DNA of 49,148 nt from Rachicladosporium sp. CCFEE 5018. Lineage: Eukaryota > Ascomycota > Dothideomycetes > Cladosporiales > Cladosporiaceae. The notes under the pieces are model-generated. The model was given only the letters and a program-made list of their open reading frames with translations, made no database searches and had not been told where the DNA came from. This document shows, one piece after another, positions 10,571-21,883 of this stretch. Position 1 is the first letter of the stretch; every line of letters starts with the position of its first letter. The stretch lies in assembly GCA_002077045.2 (NCBI GenBank), contig KZ111210.1:1-49148 (forward strand), written 5' to 3'. The position numbers and the translations under genes were made by a program.

Positions 10571-12782
10571 AGGTCGATCAGGTGGAGAAGCAGCGCGTGT
10601 CTGCTGAGCAGGTGCTGAATCAGCTCTTGAATGTGGAGACCGCGGACGAGATCAAGACGTTCGCGCTTAGGATCATGGAGAACAAGCCTCCTGTGCGACA
10701 GTCGACGCAACCCCGCGGCAGCTCAGTGAACCTTGGAAACTCGTCGCCTGCGACGTCTCGATTCTCCAATACGCCACTAGCTCCCACCCTTTCTCACCAG
10801 GACGAGTCTGCCAGTCAACGATCGAACTCGATACAAGAGCCTGAGAAGAAGAAGGGTGCGTTGAAGGGTCTAAAGCGTCTTGGCACAGTCATGGGTCGCA
10901 GTAGTCGACGGGAAAGCAAGCAGCCTCAGCAGCTGGCACCTATGGCAGAATTACCCGAGCGCGCACCTCGAGCATCACCCTTCAGCTCATTCTCCGGACG
11001 ACTGGGTCGATCGAAAGAAAACACTCTCGAGCCACCAGTCGAGAGTGCTCAGCGACCGCGCTCGCCACTCCGACTCGGCAGCGAGGTGCTCGATACTCCA
11101 CCGCGGACTGACAGTCGCCCTCAGCCGCGAGCTGCCGACAGCTACTCAACGCCTAGCAAGAACTCGTTTCCTGTCGCTCCGCTTGTAGGTGGTGCCATGG
11201 TCGGTGGCCTGGCCGGAGGGGCCGCGTATGCAAGTGCGCCGAACGGCACCCATCAGAATGATCTCGCGGATCTCGAACCACCAAAGCCGGCACAACCAGA
11301 GCCTGTGCAGCCGCCAACGATCGCAGAACCGCAGCGTGACAATGAGGGCTACTCGCTACCGCCTAGTAACGTTGACCCTATCACGCAGACGCAGCAGGAA
11401 GCGCTGTCAAACGGCGAGAATGCGCAGCCGCAGTACAATGTCAATATCCGTAACGCGCCGATACAGGAAGATGCTGATAGGGACACCGCTTTGGCAGATA
11501 TTGCGTCCAAGCTACAGATCGTGAGTCGAATGAAGGTAGTCAGTAACGAGATTCAATCACTGATAGTTCACAGGCACCTACGCTCAATCCCAGGCGGATG
11601 GGCACCGTGCGAGGTCGTCGAGACGCACGCAACAGCTTCGTGCCACCGCCTGCTGGCGAGCAACAGGCCGAGTCATCAGCAATCGATGCGTCACAAGCGA
11701 TTGCGCCTCCCCCAGTTGCCGCAGTCGAACAGACAGAACGCGCCCTGCCAGCAGAGCCCACCGCCGCGCCGCTGGCTTCCCCTGACTCGATCGGTGGCTT
11801 CTCCCCAGGGCAAGTCCCTGCGTCCACCTTCTCTCCCTTTCCTACTGCGAGTGAGCCTATTTCACCCTTTCGGCCACAATCACGAACAGCGCAGCTTGGC
11901 AGCGAAGCTGCTGGTGATAATCAGTCTATCCGCTCGGGTCGATCTCTGACCAGTACCGGCAGTCAGGGAGGCATCAAGCATCCCGAACTCACTGACAACG
12001 GCCTGAACTCGTCGGTGGTTGAGACAGTCAGCGCTCGATTCGAGAACGGTCAGCTCATCAGCTCGACCCTCATCGGCGAAATCGCCCTTGCACATAACCC
12101 CACCGACTTCTCAGCATCGACACCGGGCACAGAGACCATCCGGGTGGAAAACTTCAGCAACCTCGATAAGGTTGCCCCAAACCCTGCCTTCATAGCAGCG
12201 TCGCAGAAGGACGGCGAGTACTCTGTTGATCTTGCCAGCCTCTCGCGGACTCAAGTCGCTTTCAAGTATCAAATTCGCTCGGAAACCGCCACGTCAGAGG
12301 CACCCCTTCTCCTCACGCCAGCCTTCAAGATCGAAGCCACGCAAGCTTCAATTATCATCTCCTACTCCCTTAACCCTTCTTTCGCACTTCACAACCGACC
12401 ATCAATAACACTCAGCAACGTAATACTCGGCCTCACGCTCGAAGGCGCAAAGGCGAGTGCGTGCCTATCGAAACCGGTCGGTACATTTGCTCGCGAGAAG
12501 AACCTCATATTTTGGAATCTTGGCGACATCACACTCACTCCTGGCGCTGCGCCCAGTAAGCTGCTAGCTCGGTTCACGACAGAGACCGAAGCTAAGAGCG
12601 GCTCCGTTGAGACTCGATGGGAGATCAGTGGGGAGCAGGCTGCGGGGCTTGGAAGTCAGGTCGGTGTCAGTGTCAAGGCTGGTGCCGACGATCCGTTTGC
12701 TGATGAGGAGGGTTTGAGGGAAGTGTGGAAGGGAGTGAAGGGCGTGAGGAAGGTGGTTGCTGGAAGTTACGTGGCGAAGTGA
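10571..12782 (+). CDS. SYP1: Muniscin endocytic adaptor SYP1, 5' end lost in gap
   Basis: The frame enters from the gap (first full codon 10573) and continues to 11520. A 53 bp intron (11521-11573) precedes the last exon, 11574-12782. The first 40 residues look like the end of an F-BAR domain. A long Ser/Pro/Gln-rich linker follows, with TVRGRRDARNSFVP just after the intron, typical of Syp1. The last 260 residues or so form the mu-homology domain, from the SSVVETVSARFENG region to the stop. Muniscins bind the plasma membrane by the F-BAR domain and cargo and early coat proteins by the mu-homology domain, helping start clathrin-coated pits. About 250 N-terminal residues are missing here. A GTG at 10582 is not a credible start. 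Confidence 0.88.
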
Positions 12783-12871
12783 GACGAGATGGGAAGTGTA
12801 GATAGGTGTTGATACCCGGTTGACTGTCTTTACGTCTGTACACTCTCGGCTAGACTTGACCCTGAGCACAA

Positions 12872-13561
12872 TCACGCTTTGCCGAGTATTTTTGCTGCTG
12901 CGCTCACTGTGGTCACATGCACCGTCAGCTATAACATTCCCGTTGCGACGCTCGTGATCGGCTAAGCTCACCATTGACGCCCGTGTTATCAGGCTCAACA
13001 TCCACGCCCGTTACCTTCCCATCCTGAGTCCTGACTGCATACCGCTTACTCCTGTCATTCCCGAAGATCGCGGTCGAATCAAATGCCATCTCCATCTGGC
13101 TCGTGAACGTGCCATTAGGATCGGCTAGGAAACGCATCTTCGATTTGCCATCAGGGTCGAGAGATTCGCCCCAAGCTTTCATGACGAATGCATCGTTTAC
13201 GGAGACGACGAAGACTTTGCCTGCGGATTGGAGGGAGGGATGGGATAGGTAGCCGGGTATATGGGTCGAGGAGCATGAGGGACCTCGATGTGGTGTTAGT
13301 GAGAAGAATTACAATCTGGCGGGGCTCTCAATTTGAGGCAGGCGTACTGAAGGCCGCTGGGACGCCTATGATCAAGCCTTTGCCACTGGCAAGCTCGCGC
13401 GACAGAGTGACTTTGTTGCCGGGAGACGCCTCCATGAGTTCGACATCTGGGATTGCATCGCCGACTTTGATCAAAGGGCGGGGAGTGGCATGGAAGGTCC
13501 GCGTGCTGAGCACAGTAGCCCTAGTCGCTCGAGCAGCGACGCGGCGTGAAGAGGCGAGCAT
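12872..13561 (-). CDS. Mitochondrial Prx5/PMP20-type peroxiredoxin
   Basis: Three exons (13561-13348, 13283-12972, 12906-12872) with introns of 64 and 65 bp give 186 residues. Splicing the first intron restores the active site GVPAAFSPSCSSTHIPGYL, with the peroxidatic cysteine at about residue 75. The second splice gives the usual ending NTGVNVSAAAKILG. The N-terminus (MLASSRRVAARATRATVLS) is a strong mitochondrial presequence candidate, and the C-terminus (GKA) is not a peroxisomal signal. The enzyme is expected to reduce hydrogen peroxide and alkyl hydroperoxides using thiols. The gene is divergent from SKN7, with 1.1 kb between start codons, and converges on SYP1 with only 89 bp between stops. 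Confidence 0.92.
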
Positions 13562-14657
13562 GGCGAGCTGGCAAGGCTGGCGACAGCTCTACGAGGTGTG
13601 TAATCGGTACAATGTGGGTCAGTGCCGACAAGAGCCCAACACGAGCTTGGTGAAACAATGCCGATACCGAGAGACACTGCGGTGCAAGGGTACGTCCGGG
13701 GACTGAGCTGCCGGCTGAAAATAGGCATGTGGCGCACGCGTATCGCAATCTCAAGCAAATCAGCTACCGGACTTCTGGTATGCTACTGGATACACAGCTG
13801 CGCTGCTGGGAGCTCTGATGCATTTGGTGTTTCTGATAAGCACTACTAGGTTGCGTACCTAAGTAGTGGTCCGACATGGCGGAGCTGTCAAAGTCAGCTG
13901 TTCGGTGACGTTGATGTGCAGGGATTCGAGGATCCCCGCGCTGCAGCAACGGCATCCGTTGATGTTAAGTAGATGTCATGTTGCCAAAGAGATGCGAGTG
14001 ATGAATGAGCATGCCTCATCCGCCTGAATAAACATATGCGGGCTCGCTTGATGCATCCAAGCAGCAACGGCGGGGTCTGTGATGTGCAATCGGCACGCAC
14101 GCGTACCCTGGAATGCTTGTCACCTGTGTCGATCATGTTCGGATGGGGAAAGGAAGAAAGTGGTGCAGAACTGTGGCTGCGCGCAACCTATCTCCACTTC
14201 TATCCTGTCGAACCACTGTGTAAACCCTACATCACCAACCTGTGATTGTCCTCATATCAAGTGTTGTGCGCGTCGCATGTCGGAAGCTCAACTGTTGTCT
14301 GTATGCTGGCAAAATAGTCTTCTGGCCCTCCCACCCACGCTTTCAGCCACCGAGGTCATAGCCCTCCGCACCCTCCTACCCGGTCATTGGGAACTTCATC
14401 GACTTCAGCCTTGCGCATCTGTGTCGGAGTCTGTTGCGCGATCTAGATCATTGTGGAATCAGTATTGCGCCATATCCGCGACGCATCGCATTCTTTGAAG
14501 AGCATTGGAGACTTCTTGGTGGAAGGAACGATCGGTCAGGTGCATATGATACGGAAGTCGCGATCGACTTCGCTGCGGGCATCCGCCACGCATCATCTGG
14601 CAGACTCGAGCAAGCGCAGGTGATCGAGGGCCGTTCCCAGGAGGTCGGCCAGATACC
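13562..14657. promoter_or_regulatory. Shared upstream region of peroxiredoxin and SKN7
   Basis: 1.1 kb lies between the divergent starts of the peroxiredoxin and SKN7. A GC-rich inverted repeat, GGGATTCGAGGATCCC, lies near 13920-13935. It resembles a tRNA T-arm only loosely, and no complete tRNA can be folded around it. Open frames of 60-140 codons are present but show nothing recognisable. Confidence 0.4.
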
Positions 14658-16833
14658 ATGGCCGACGACACCGGCTCCAATGGCCAGGCTGCCAACAGCT
14701 CAAGCGACTTTGTAAGTACAGCCCGAGCGCGTCAGGAGTGCATCCGCGGTGCTAATAGCAACAGGTGCGCAAGCTCTACAAGTGAGTTCTGAGGATTACT
14801 CGACGACTCACGAGTATCAACGTACTGACTAGTCAGAATGCTGGAAAGTCCGCAGGATGAAAGAGTAGTGCGGTGGGGCAATGAAGGAGACAGCTTCGTA
14901 GTACTTGAGGTAAGGGACATCAACACATGCGACAAAGGGCAGCTAGCTGAGAATCGGACAGAACGAGAAGTTCACGAAACACATACTGCCCAAGCATTTC
15001 AAGCACAGCAACTTCGCAAGCTTTGTTCGACAGCTGAACAAATACGACTTCCACAAGGTTCGACACAGCAATGAGGAGGGTGGCGCATCTCCGTATGGTG
15101 TCGGGGTGAGTAAAGTCGCTGCGCATGGAACGAACGAATGCTCACCATAGCAGGCATGGGAGTTCAAGCACCCAGACTTCAAGATGAACAACAAGGATGC
15201 ACTCGACAACATCCGGCGGAAAGCTCCAGCACCTCGAAAGGCCAATGTCATGGCTGAAGACATTCTACCCACGCAGCAGATGGACCTCTTCAACACACAA
15301 CTGGTGGCCACCCAGCAGCAGCTTCAGCAATTGCAGGAGCGATACAACGATTTGACAATGCACAATTCGATGCTCTTACAGGAGCTCATTGGAGTTCAGA
15401 AGACCGTCGTCAACCACGAACATGTCATGCAGTATGTGATGAACTTTCTGACTTCTATGGACGCACAGCGACGGCGAGAAAGTCGGGTGGCGAATCCTTT
15501 TGCGCCAGTGAACAAGAACGGGAATGGCTTACTAGACACTTCTAATGATTCATCCGCAATCCCATCCTCGGACGACGATGTGCCAGCATCGCCGCTACAA
15601 CACGCTACAAAGCTGCTGAGTGAGGTCAACGCCGACCACCTCTTGAACAGCAACAAGCTCGAGCAGCTGAACGAGCAGCATCTGCGAATGAATGCGAGCA
15701 TCAACACACCACCGCCGATCAATGGCACACGATCATCCAGCAGAGGCCCAGCTCCACACTCTGCGACTTCATCAACGTCCATCGGCTACGGTGAACTCGA
15801 GAACATGGTATATCCTATTGGCCACACTAATGGCATAGACCCAATGTACAGTGAACATGTCAACAACATACCATACGCACAGCCTCCGCCCAAACACGAG
15901 CTCATGCCTGGACAACCGGAAGGTCGCAAGAAGAGCACAATAATCGACCCGGGTTGGGTCCGGCAACCCCAAATTCTACTTGTTGAGGATGACCAGACGT
16001 GTAGAAGGATCGGCGGAAAGTTCTTGTATGCATTCCACTGCTCAATTGATAGTGCACTGGATGGTCTGGAAGCTGTCAACAAGCTGAATACGGGCGCGAA
16101 GTACGACATGATATTGATGGACATCATCATGCCGAACCTGGACGGCGTATCTGCGACACACCTCATACGGCAGTTTGACAACACGCCAATCATTGCCATG
16201 ACCTCGAACATACGGAGTGACGATATTGCGATGTACTTTCAGCATGGTGAGTCAGACAATGAAGTCAAATGATGACAATACTGACAACATACAGGCATGA
16301 ACGACGTCCTACCGAAGCCTTTCACCAAAGAAGGCTTACTCAGTATGCTAGAGAAGCACCTTGGCCACCTGAAGAAGCACCCACCTGGCATCGAGATCCA
16401 TGGCTCAGCACCACAGTCCGCGATCTCGTCAAAGCGCAGCTTCAGAGCTACTGAAGACTCACCCGTCACTTCGCCCGCAACGGGTAGCAACTGGAACTCG
16501 CCCGGCGGCAATCTCACAGGCGTCTCCCCTGCGAGTAACAACCAAGATGATCCTTACTTGCAAGCAGTGCACAACAATGCCACGGCCTTCGTCTCACAAC
16601 CAGGCGCCTCGATGCCGCCACCAAGTGCAGGAGGCCTGTATAATTCACAGTCCACTACGATTCCGGGCATGCGACCGGGAGCTGGGCCTGGACCGCACAG
16701 ACGAGGGATATCGGACATCTCAGGTGGGCCGCCGGATGTCAGCGATGCGAAGCGAGTGCAGACTTACGCGCAAGGTCAGCTTCCGCCGATGCAGGGTGTG
16801 ATGGCGCAACAGCCAGCTGGTAGGCCGCGATGA
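14658..16833 (+). CDS. SKN7: Stress response regulator SKN7 (HSF DNA-binding plus receiver domain)
   Basis: Six exons: 14658-14711, 14765-14781, 14837-14909, 14962-15105, 15154-16246 and 16295-16833. They give 639 residues. The second exon is only 17 nt, and its inclusion is needed to read FVRKLYKML. Residues 17-105 or so form the heat-shock-factor DNA-binding domain (ILPKHFKHSNFASFVRQLNK). A coiled coil rich in Gln and Leu follows (about 130-195). The receiver domain begins at PQILLVEDD (about 368) with the predicted phospho-acceptor Asp419 in LMDIIMPNLDG and Lys468 in LPKPF. The C-terminal tail is Pro/Gly-rich. In fungi Skn7 acts downstream of the Sln1-Ypd1 phosphorelay and helps Yap1 activate oxidative-stress genes. 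The fifth exon could also start three bases earlier. Confidence 0.95.
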
Positions 16834-17146
16834 GACGCATGGGTCATATAAGGGGGAGTGCAGATTTTGTATATAGCTGGATGCCATATGTGGGCTATGT
16901 AGACCGCTCTGTGCGCAGTCTGGCGCGCGCAGGCGTGTACTATGACGATGTGTACGACAACGCTGATACAGCATACGTGCCTTCAATCTTGCTATGTGCA
17001 CTGGTTGTGATGGAAATTCGAATGTATTTGCAGTGACTGTGAAGTTAGGTCGTACAAGCCGTGGCGGTGACTCAGCGAGGATTCCACGACCTCGAACCTC
17101 GAATAATCTTTCCATTACCGGTCCAATATCATAAGGGACACATACA
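16834..17146. other. SKN7 3' flank and eIF2B epsilon promoter
   Basis: 313 bp lie between two genes on the same strand. It should hold the SKN7 terminator and the eIF2B epsilon promoter. No distinct motif was recognised. Confidence 0.4.
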
Positions 17147-19353
17147 ATGCCTCCTAAAGCCAGTAAAAAGGCAGGCAATGCCACAGAGAAGTCGAAGATT
17201 GCTAGCGAGGATCAACGCGTGGAGATACTACAAGCACTCGTGCGTATGGCTTTTGTGATGGCACTTTTGCTGTTCTGACTGCAGAACAGGTAATAACAGA
17301 CGACTTCACATCCACCTTCACACCCTTGACGCTCACGACGCCTCGATGTCTACTACCACTAGCCTCGACGCCCTTGTTGCACTACACTCTCACCTTCCTC
17401 GCCCACGCCGGAGTTGAGAAAGTCTTCCTCCTCTGCCCTGCAAATCACGCTGCACAAATCGAGTCATACCTGCAAACCTCGAAATGGACTTCGCCTACCT
17501 CTCCCTTTGCGCTGCAAATCCTTCGGTCTCAGGGGAAGTCCGTCGGTGACGTTATGCGCGATGTTGACCAGCAGGGCGCTCTAGTTGGGGACTTCCTATG
17601 CGTCTACGGCGACCTGATCGCGAATTTGAACCTCACAGCGGCTCTTCAGGCGCACAAGGCCAGACGAGCGAAGAGTAAAAATGCTATCATGACGATGGTC
17701 CTTCGTCAAGGCGGACGGCGGAGCCAATCTGCCAAGTCACGTCCAGTCTTCGTCCTCGACGACATCACACACCGCTGTCTACATCACGAAACGCTCTCCC
17801 CCTCTCAACCCCACGCGCGACTCCAGCTGGATAGCGACATCCTATCAGACTTCCCGGAGCTGGATATCGGAGCCGATCTCGTTGACTGCGGGATAGATAT
17901 TTGCTCCCCGGAAGTTTTGAGCCAATGGAGCGATAATTTCGACTGGCAGCACCCTCGCAAGGGCTTCTTGTATGGCACGCTGAAGGATTTTGAGCTCAAT
18001 GGAATGACTGTGCATGCTCACATCGTCGATAAGGGATACGCGGCGCGGGTGAGAAGTCTGGCTGCTTATGATGCGGTCAGTAGGGACGTGGTGGGGCGGT
18101 GGACGTATCCATTCTGTCCTGATGGGAATCTGGTGGAGGATCAAAGTTTTGTGTTGGGCAAGGGAGGGAATTATAGGGAGGAAGGGGTGGTGTTGGCGAG
18201 GAGTGTGACTATGAAGAGGCGGAGTGTGCTTGGAAAGGGAACGGCGGTGGGCCATGGGAGTGTGATTACTGACAGTGTGATAGGGCGCAGGTGTCACATT
18301 GGGCGGAGAGTGAAACTTGAGGGAGCGTATGTTTGGGATGATGCGTGGATTGGGGATGGTACGACCATTGAGAGGGCGATCGTGGCGAACGAGGTGTCGG
18401 TGGGGCATGAATGCAAGATCTTGCCAGGGGCAGTGTTGGCCCAGGGTACTGTCATAGCTAACGGCACGACGATACACGGCACGCAGCGCATCACTCGACA
18501 TAAGCGGAAACGAGAGCAAGGCAGTGAGGAAGTCATCCGTGGCGCTACAGACGCCGCAGTAGTCGGCCAAGGTGGCGAAGGCTTCGACCTGACGCCCTCA
18601 TCCGACGACGAAGATTCTGAAAGCCTCGTCCCCGCCCTCTCTGCCCTCGACACAGCAGACACAGCCTCAGTCTCCACCCTCGACTCCGAAGCAGGCGACT
18701 CCGACTCCGACCTCTCCGCCCTCGAAACCCACGCCCAGCGCTCCGGTCGTACAGAATCCTTTGGCAGCATCGGCTCAGTAAATTCAGAAGAGACCGCCGG
18801 CGAAGCTGAAGCCCGGCGAAATGCAGCAGACTTCCACCACGAAGCTGCGAGCAGTATCTTTGACTCCCTCCAACGTGGCGAAGACGCTGATAACATTCAG
18901 CTTGAGCTCAAAGCGCTTACGCTCAGCTCGAACGCGGACGGCAAGCAAGTCCGTCGCGCGGTCGCCGTGGCGCTGATGAAGCGAATCGCCGCGCTCGTCG
19001 AGAGCGGTGTATCTCCACAGAAAGCCGTCAATCAAACGCTCAAGCCTGCGAAGCTACTTGTTGAGCGCGCGGTGCTGGATCGGGACACTGAGGTCAAGGC
19101 AGAGACTGTGGAGTTTCTAATGTTCGTGCAGGGGGACCTGGTACACAGAGCTCAAGGAGGGAAGGTGCTGTTGTTTGTGTGTAATGCCCTTGTGGCGGGG
19201 GAAAGTATTGAGAGTGAGGGCTTGGATCAGTGGTTGGAGGATGAGAGGAGTGGGGCGACGGAAGAGTTGGTGAAGGTGAGACAGGAGACGATGGATATTG
19301 TTGGTGGAGACAGTAGTGAGGAGGAGAGCGAGGAGGAGAGCGATGATGAGTAG
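17147..19353 (+). CDS. GCD6: Translation initiation factor eIF2B subunit epsilon
   Basis: Exon 1 is 17147-17239 (MPPKASKKAGN...) and exon 2 is 17290-19353, giving 718 residues. The 50 bp intron is resolved by using the AG at 17288-17289, which keeps the frame. The protein has a nucleotidyltransferase-like N-terminal domain (TTPRCLLPLASTPLLHYTL), left-handed beta-helix hexapeptide repeats at about 310-420 (GKGTAVGHGSVITDSVIGRR), an acidic Ser/Asp-rich linker at about 450-540, and a C-terminal HEAT-like W2 domain. It ends in a run of Glu, Asp and Ser typical of this subunit. The epsilon subunit is the catalytic part of the eIF2B guanine nucleotide exchange factor and recycles eIF2-GDP to eIF2-GTP in the cytoplasm. 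Confidence 0.94.
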
Positions 19354-19958
19354 CAGCCCAGCGTCAGTCCGACGTGGCAATGATTGTATCGAAGACGTTG
19401 GTCTACACTCTGAGGGACTTCACTTCTACTTTAGTCATCCTTGTGACGTTTGTCCGCGAGTCAAGGAGTCTGACGCTAAGCCATATCCGGTGGTGACTAA
19501 GTGCCTCTGATCGCTCCCCACTCCGAACGCTGCCTACCAAGCGTACATACTCCCACTCATACCATGCGAGGCAAACACCTGCAAGCTCCATGAGATAACA
19601 AGCCGTGTCAGACTTCAAATCGACCCATTTCACTCCCTTATCTCGCAGTCAACTTCTCGCTCACGCCAAACCTATTCGCTGACCCAACGTAGCAGTCAGG
19701 TCATTCCGCTGTCCACCACCAAGATCAACACCCGTCTGTCTCCGTGACCCAGCGGAGACAGCTACTTCCGCCACCACGCCTCCCGCCACTCGCGCTACGA
19801 AGCGTAAGCTCGACTCATCCGCCGATCTAGATCCGCAGCAGCCGAAGCGGAAAGCCAGCAGGACTGTTGCTACCAGTGCGGCTGCCAGTAAAGCTAAGGT
19901 TATTGGAGACAGTTCAGACCTGCCTGCCACACCTCTTAGTGTCAGCGAGCTGGGGGCG
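19354..19958. other. Upstream region of the RBR ligase; frame open without a start codon
   Basis: 605 bp separates eIF2B epsilon from the first plausible ATG of the RBR gene. The RBR frame stays open upstream to about 19680 with protein-like content (Lys/Arg- and Ser-rich) but no in-frame ATG. A further 5' exon could join here, or this may be 5' UTR. No other gene is seen. Confidence 0.45.
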
Positions 19959-21883
19959 ATGGACTCAGATATGGACGACGCTGCCTCCTTGACCAGCAGT
20001 GCTGACTTTGGGGAGGCAGAGGGAAGTAGTCTCGGTGGTGGTGAGTAGATGTGTACTCTCGTGTAACACAGCTGGAAGGCTAACGATAGCATAGCAGACG
20101 ACTCAGACGTCGAGATCGACGACGACTTCGGTGACGACGATGCATTCCAGACACACGAGAAGGACCTCCGTGCGAAGCGGAAAGCATTTGAGGTTGAATA
20201 CAGCGTGTACAGCCCAGAGGACATCCAAGCACAGCAAGACCGGCAAGTGGACGAAGTAGCTGGTCTGCTCGAGCAACCGAAGGAGTCAACGGCCATACTG
20301 CTCCGCTACATGAGATGGAACAAGGAGCGACTGATTGAGCAATATATGGACAAGCAAGAGGAGATGCTCGATAAGGCAGGACTAAGCGAGGGAATGAAGA
20401 GCAGTCCGCCACGTATTGAGGTGAAGAACGACTTCATGTGCGAGATTTGCTGCGAGGATGGGCCTGGCCTGCAGACCTTCGCGATGAAGTGTGGGCACAG
20501 GTTCTGCGTGGACTGCTACCGGCACTACCTATCACAGAAGATTCAAGAGGAGGGCGAGGCAGCTCGGATAAAGTGTCCTGGTGACTCGTGCAGTAGAATT
20601 GTCGAACACCAAGTCTCTCGATCTCCTCGTCACGGCCGACCTGACCGACCGATATCACCAACTCCTCATGCGGACCTACGTCGACGACAAGGAGAACCTC
20701 AAGTGGTGCCCAGCACCCAATTGCGTCTTCGCAGTCGAGTGCGGCGTCAAGAAACGCGAGCTCGGTCAGATAGTGCCGACAGTCACATGTGGCTGCAAAC
20801 ATAGCTTCTGCTTCGGCTGCACGCTCACAGATCATCAGCCATGTCCTTGCTCACTGGTCAAGCGCTGGATGAAGAAGTGCGAAGACGACTCCGAAACCGC
20901 CAACTGGATCTCAGCCAACACGAAAGAGTGCCCGAAGTGCGTCTCCACGATCGAGAAGAACGGCGGCTGCAACCACATGACCTGCCGCAAATGCAAGCAC
21001 GAGTTCTGCTGGATGTGCATGGGCGTGTGGTCCGAGCACGGCACCTCCTGGTACAACTGCAACCGCTTCGAAGAGAAGTCTGGCGTCGGCGCTCGCGATG
21101 CGCAAGCCAAGAGTCGGCAGAGCTTGGAGCGCTATCTGCACTACTACAATCGGTATGCGAACCACGAGCAGAGTGCTAAGCTGGACAAGGACATCTACCA
21201 TAAGACGGAGAAGAAGATGTCGCTGTTGCAGAGCGCTTCGAATATGAGCTGGATTGAGGTGCAGTTCTTGGAGAGCGCTAGCAAGGCGTTGCAGCAGTGT
21301 CGGCAGACGTTGAAGTGGACTTATGCTTTTGCGTACTATTTGGCGAGGAACAATCAGACGGAGATTTTTGAGGATAATCAGAAGGATTTGGAGATGGCGG
21401 TGGAGAACTTGAGTAAGGTGAGTCACATCCGATGCTGGTGGCGGTTCATCTGTTTCTCCAGAACCTTGGAATGTCGCTTGTGCTACTATCATGCGCACCA
21501 CGAGTGTCTGACTGCGCATTGCCAACCGAGGAGAGGAAACGTCGATTGATCGACAAATCTCTCCACGGTGATGCACGCACAAGCTCACAGTCTTGGTGCG
21601 CTTGACAGTAGCACGAGAGACCTTCGGACTTTCAGGAGAGCGGAGGCACGCTATGGACGTTATACTGACTCAAGGACAGATGTTCGAGAAACCCACCGAC
21701 CAACTCGCGGGTCTACGCACTGTGATGCTCGACAAAACGACGTACTGCAATGGACGGCGCATTATCCTGCTCGATGATACCGCGAAGAACCTCAAACTGG
21801 GTAAGCAAGCTCCAATACCCTCTGCAATGCTCTGCTAATCTCGCAAATCAGGCAACTGGGATTTCAATGTCGACCTAGCCTAG
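19959..21883 (+). CDS. Ariadne-type RBR E3 ubiquitin ligase with an apparent frameshift
   Basis: Exons: 19959-20040, 20098-21417, 21680-21800 and 21852-21883. The acidic N-terminus (DDSDVEIDDDFGDDD) is followed by RING1 (CEICCEDG, CGHRFCVDCYR), an IBR domain, and RING2 with the expected catalytic cysteine region (CPKCVSTIEKNGGCNHMTC). An Ariadne domain ends in NWDFNVDLA. In this family the E2-bound ubiquitin passes to a RING2 cysteine before reaching the substrate. The frame breaks near 20600-20606, between RING1 and IBR: upstream reads CSRIVEHQV, but the family pattern continues one base later as NTKSLDLLV. No GT-AG intron explains this, so one extra base is likely. It may be a sequencing error or a real disabling mutation. 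The third intron is 262 bp, much longer than the others. Confidence 0.87.

Noticed and set aside
10582..11949. Independent protein starting at the GTG after the gap
   Set aside because: The residues are the continuation of SYP1 from within the gap, and the frame leaves the real exon at 11520.
13915..13940. Possible tRNA T-arm (GGGATTCGAGGATCCC)
   Set aside because: No matching acceptor, D or anticodon arms can be found around it, and the loop does not fit the T-loop consensus.
18294..18896. 200-codon minus-strand frame within eIF2B epsilon
   Set aside because: It is entirely antisense to a strongly supported coding exon and is Ser/Arg/Ala-rich as expected for a shadow frame.
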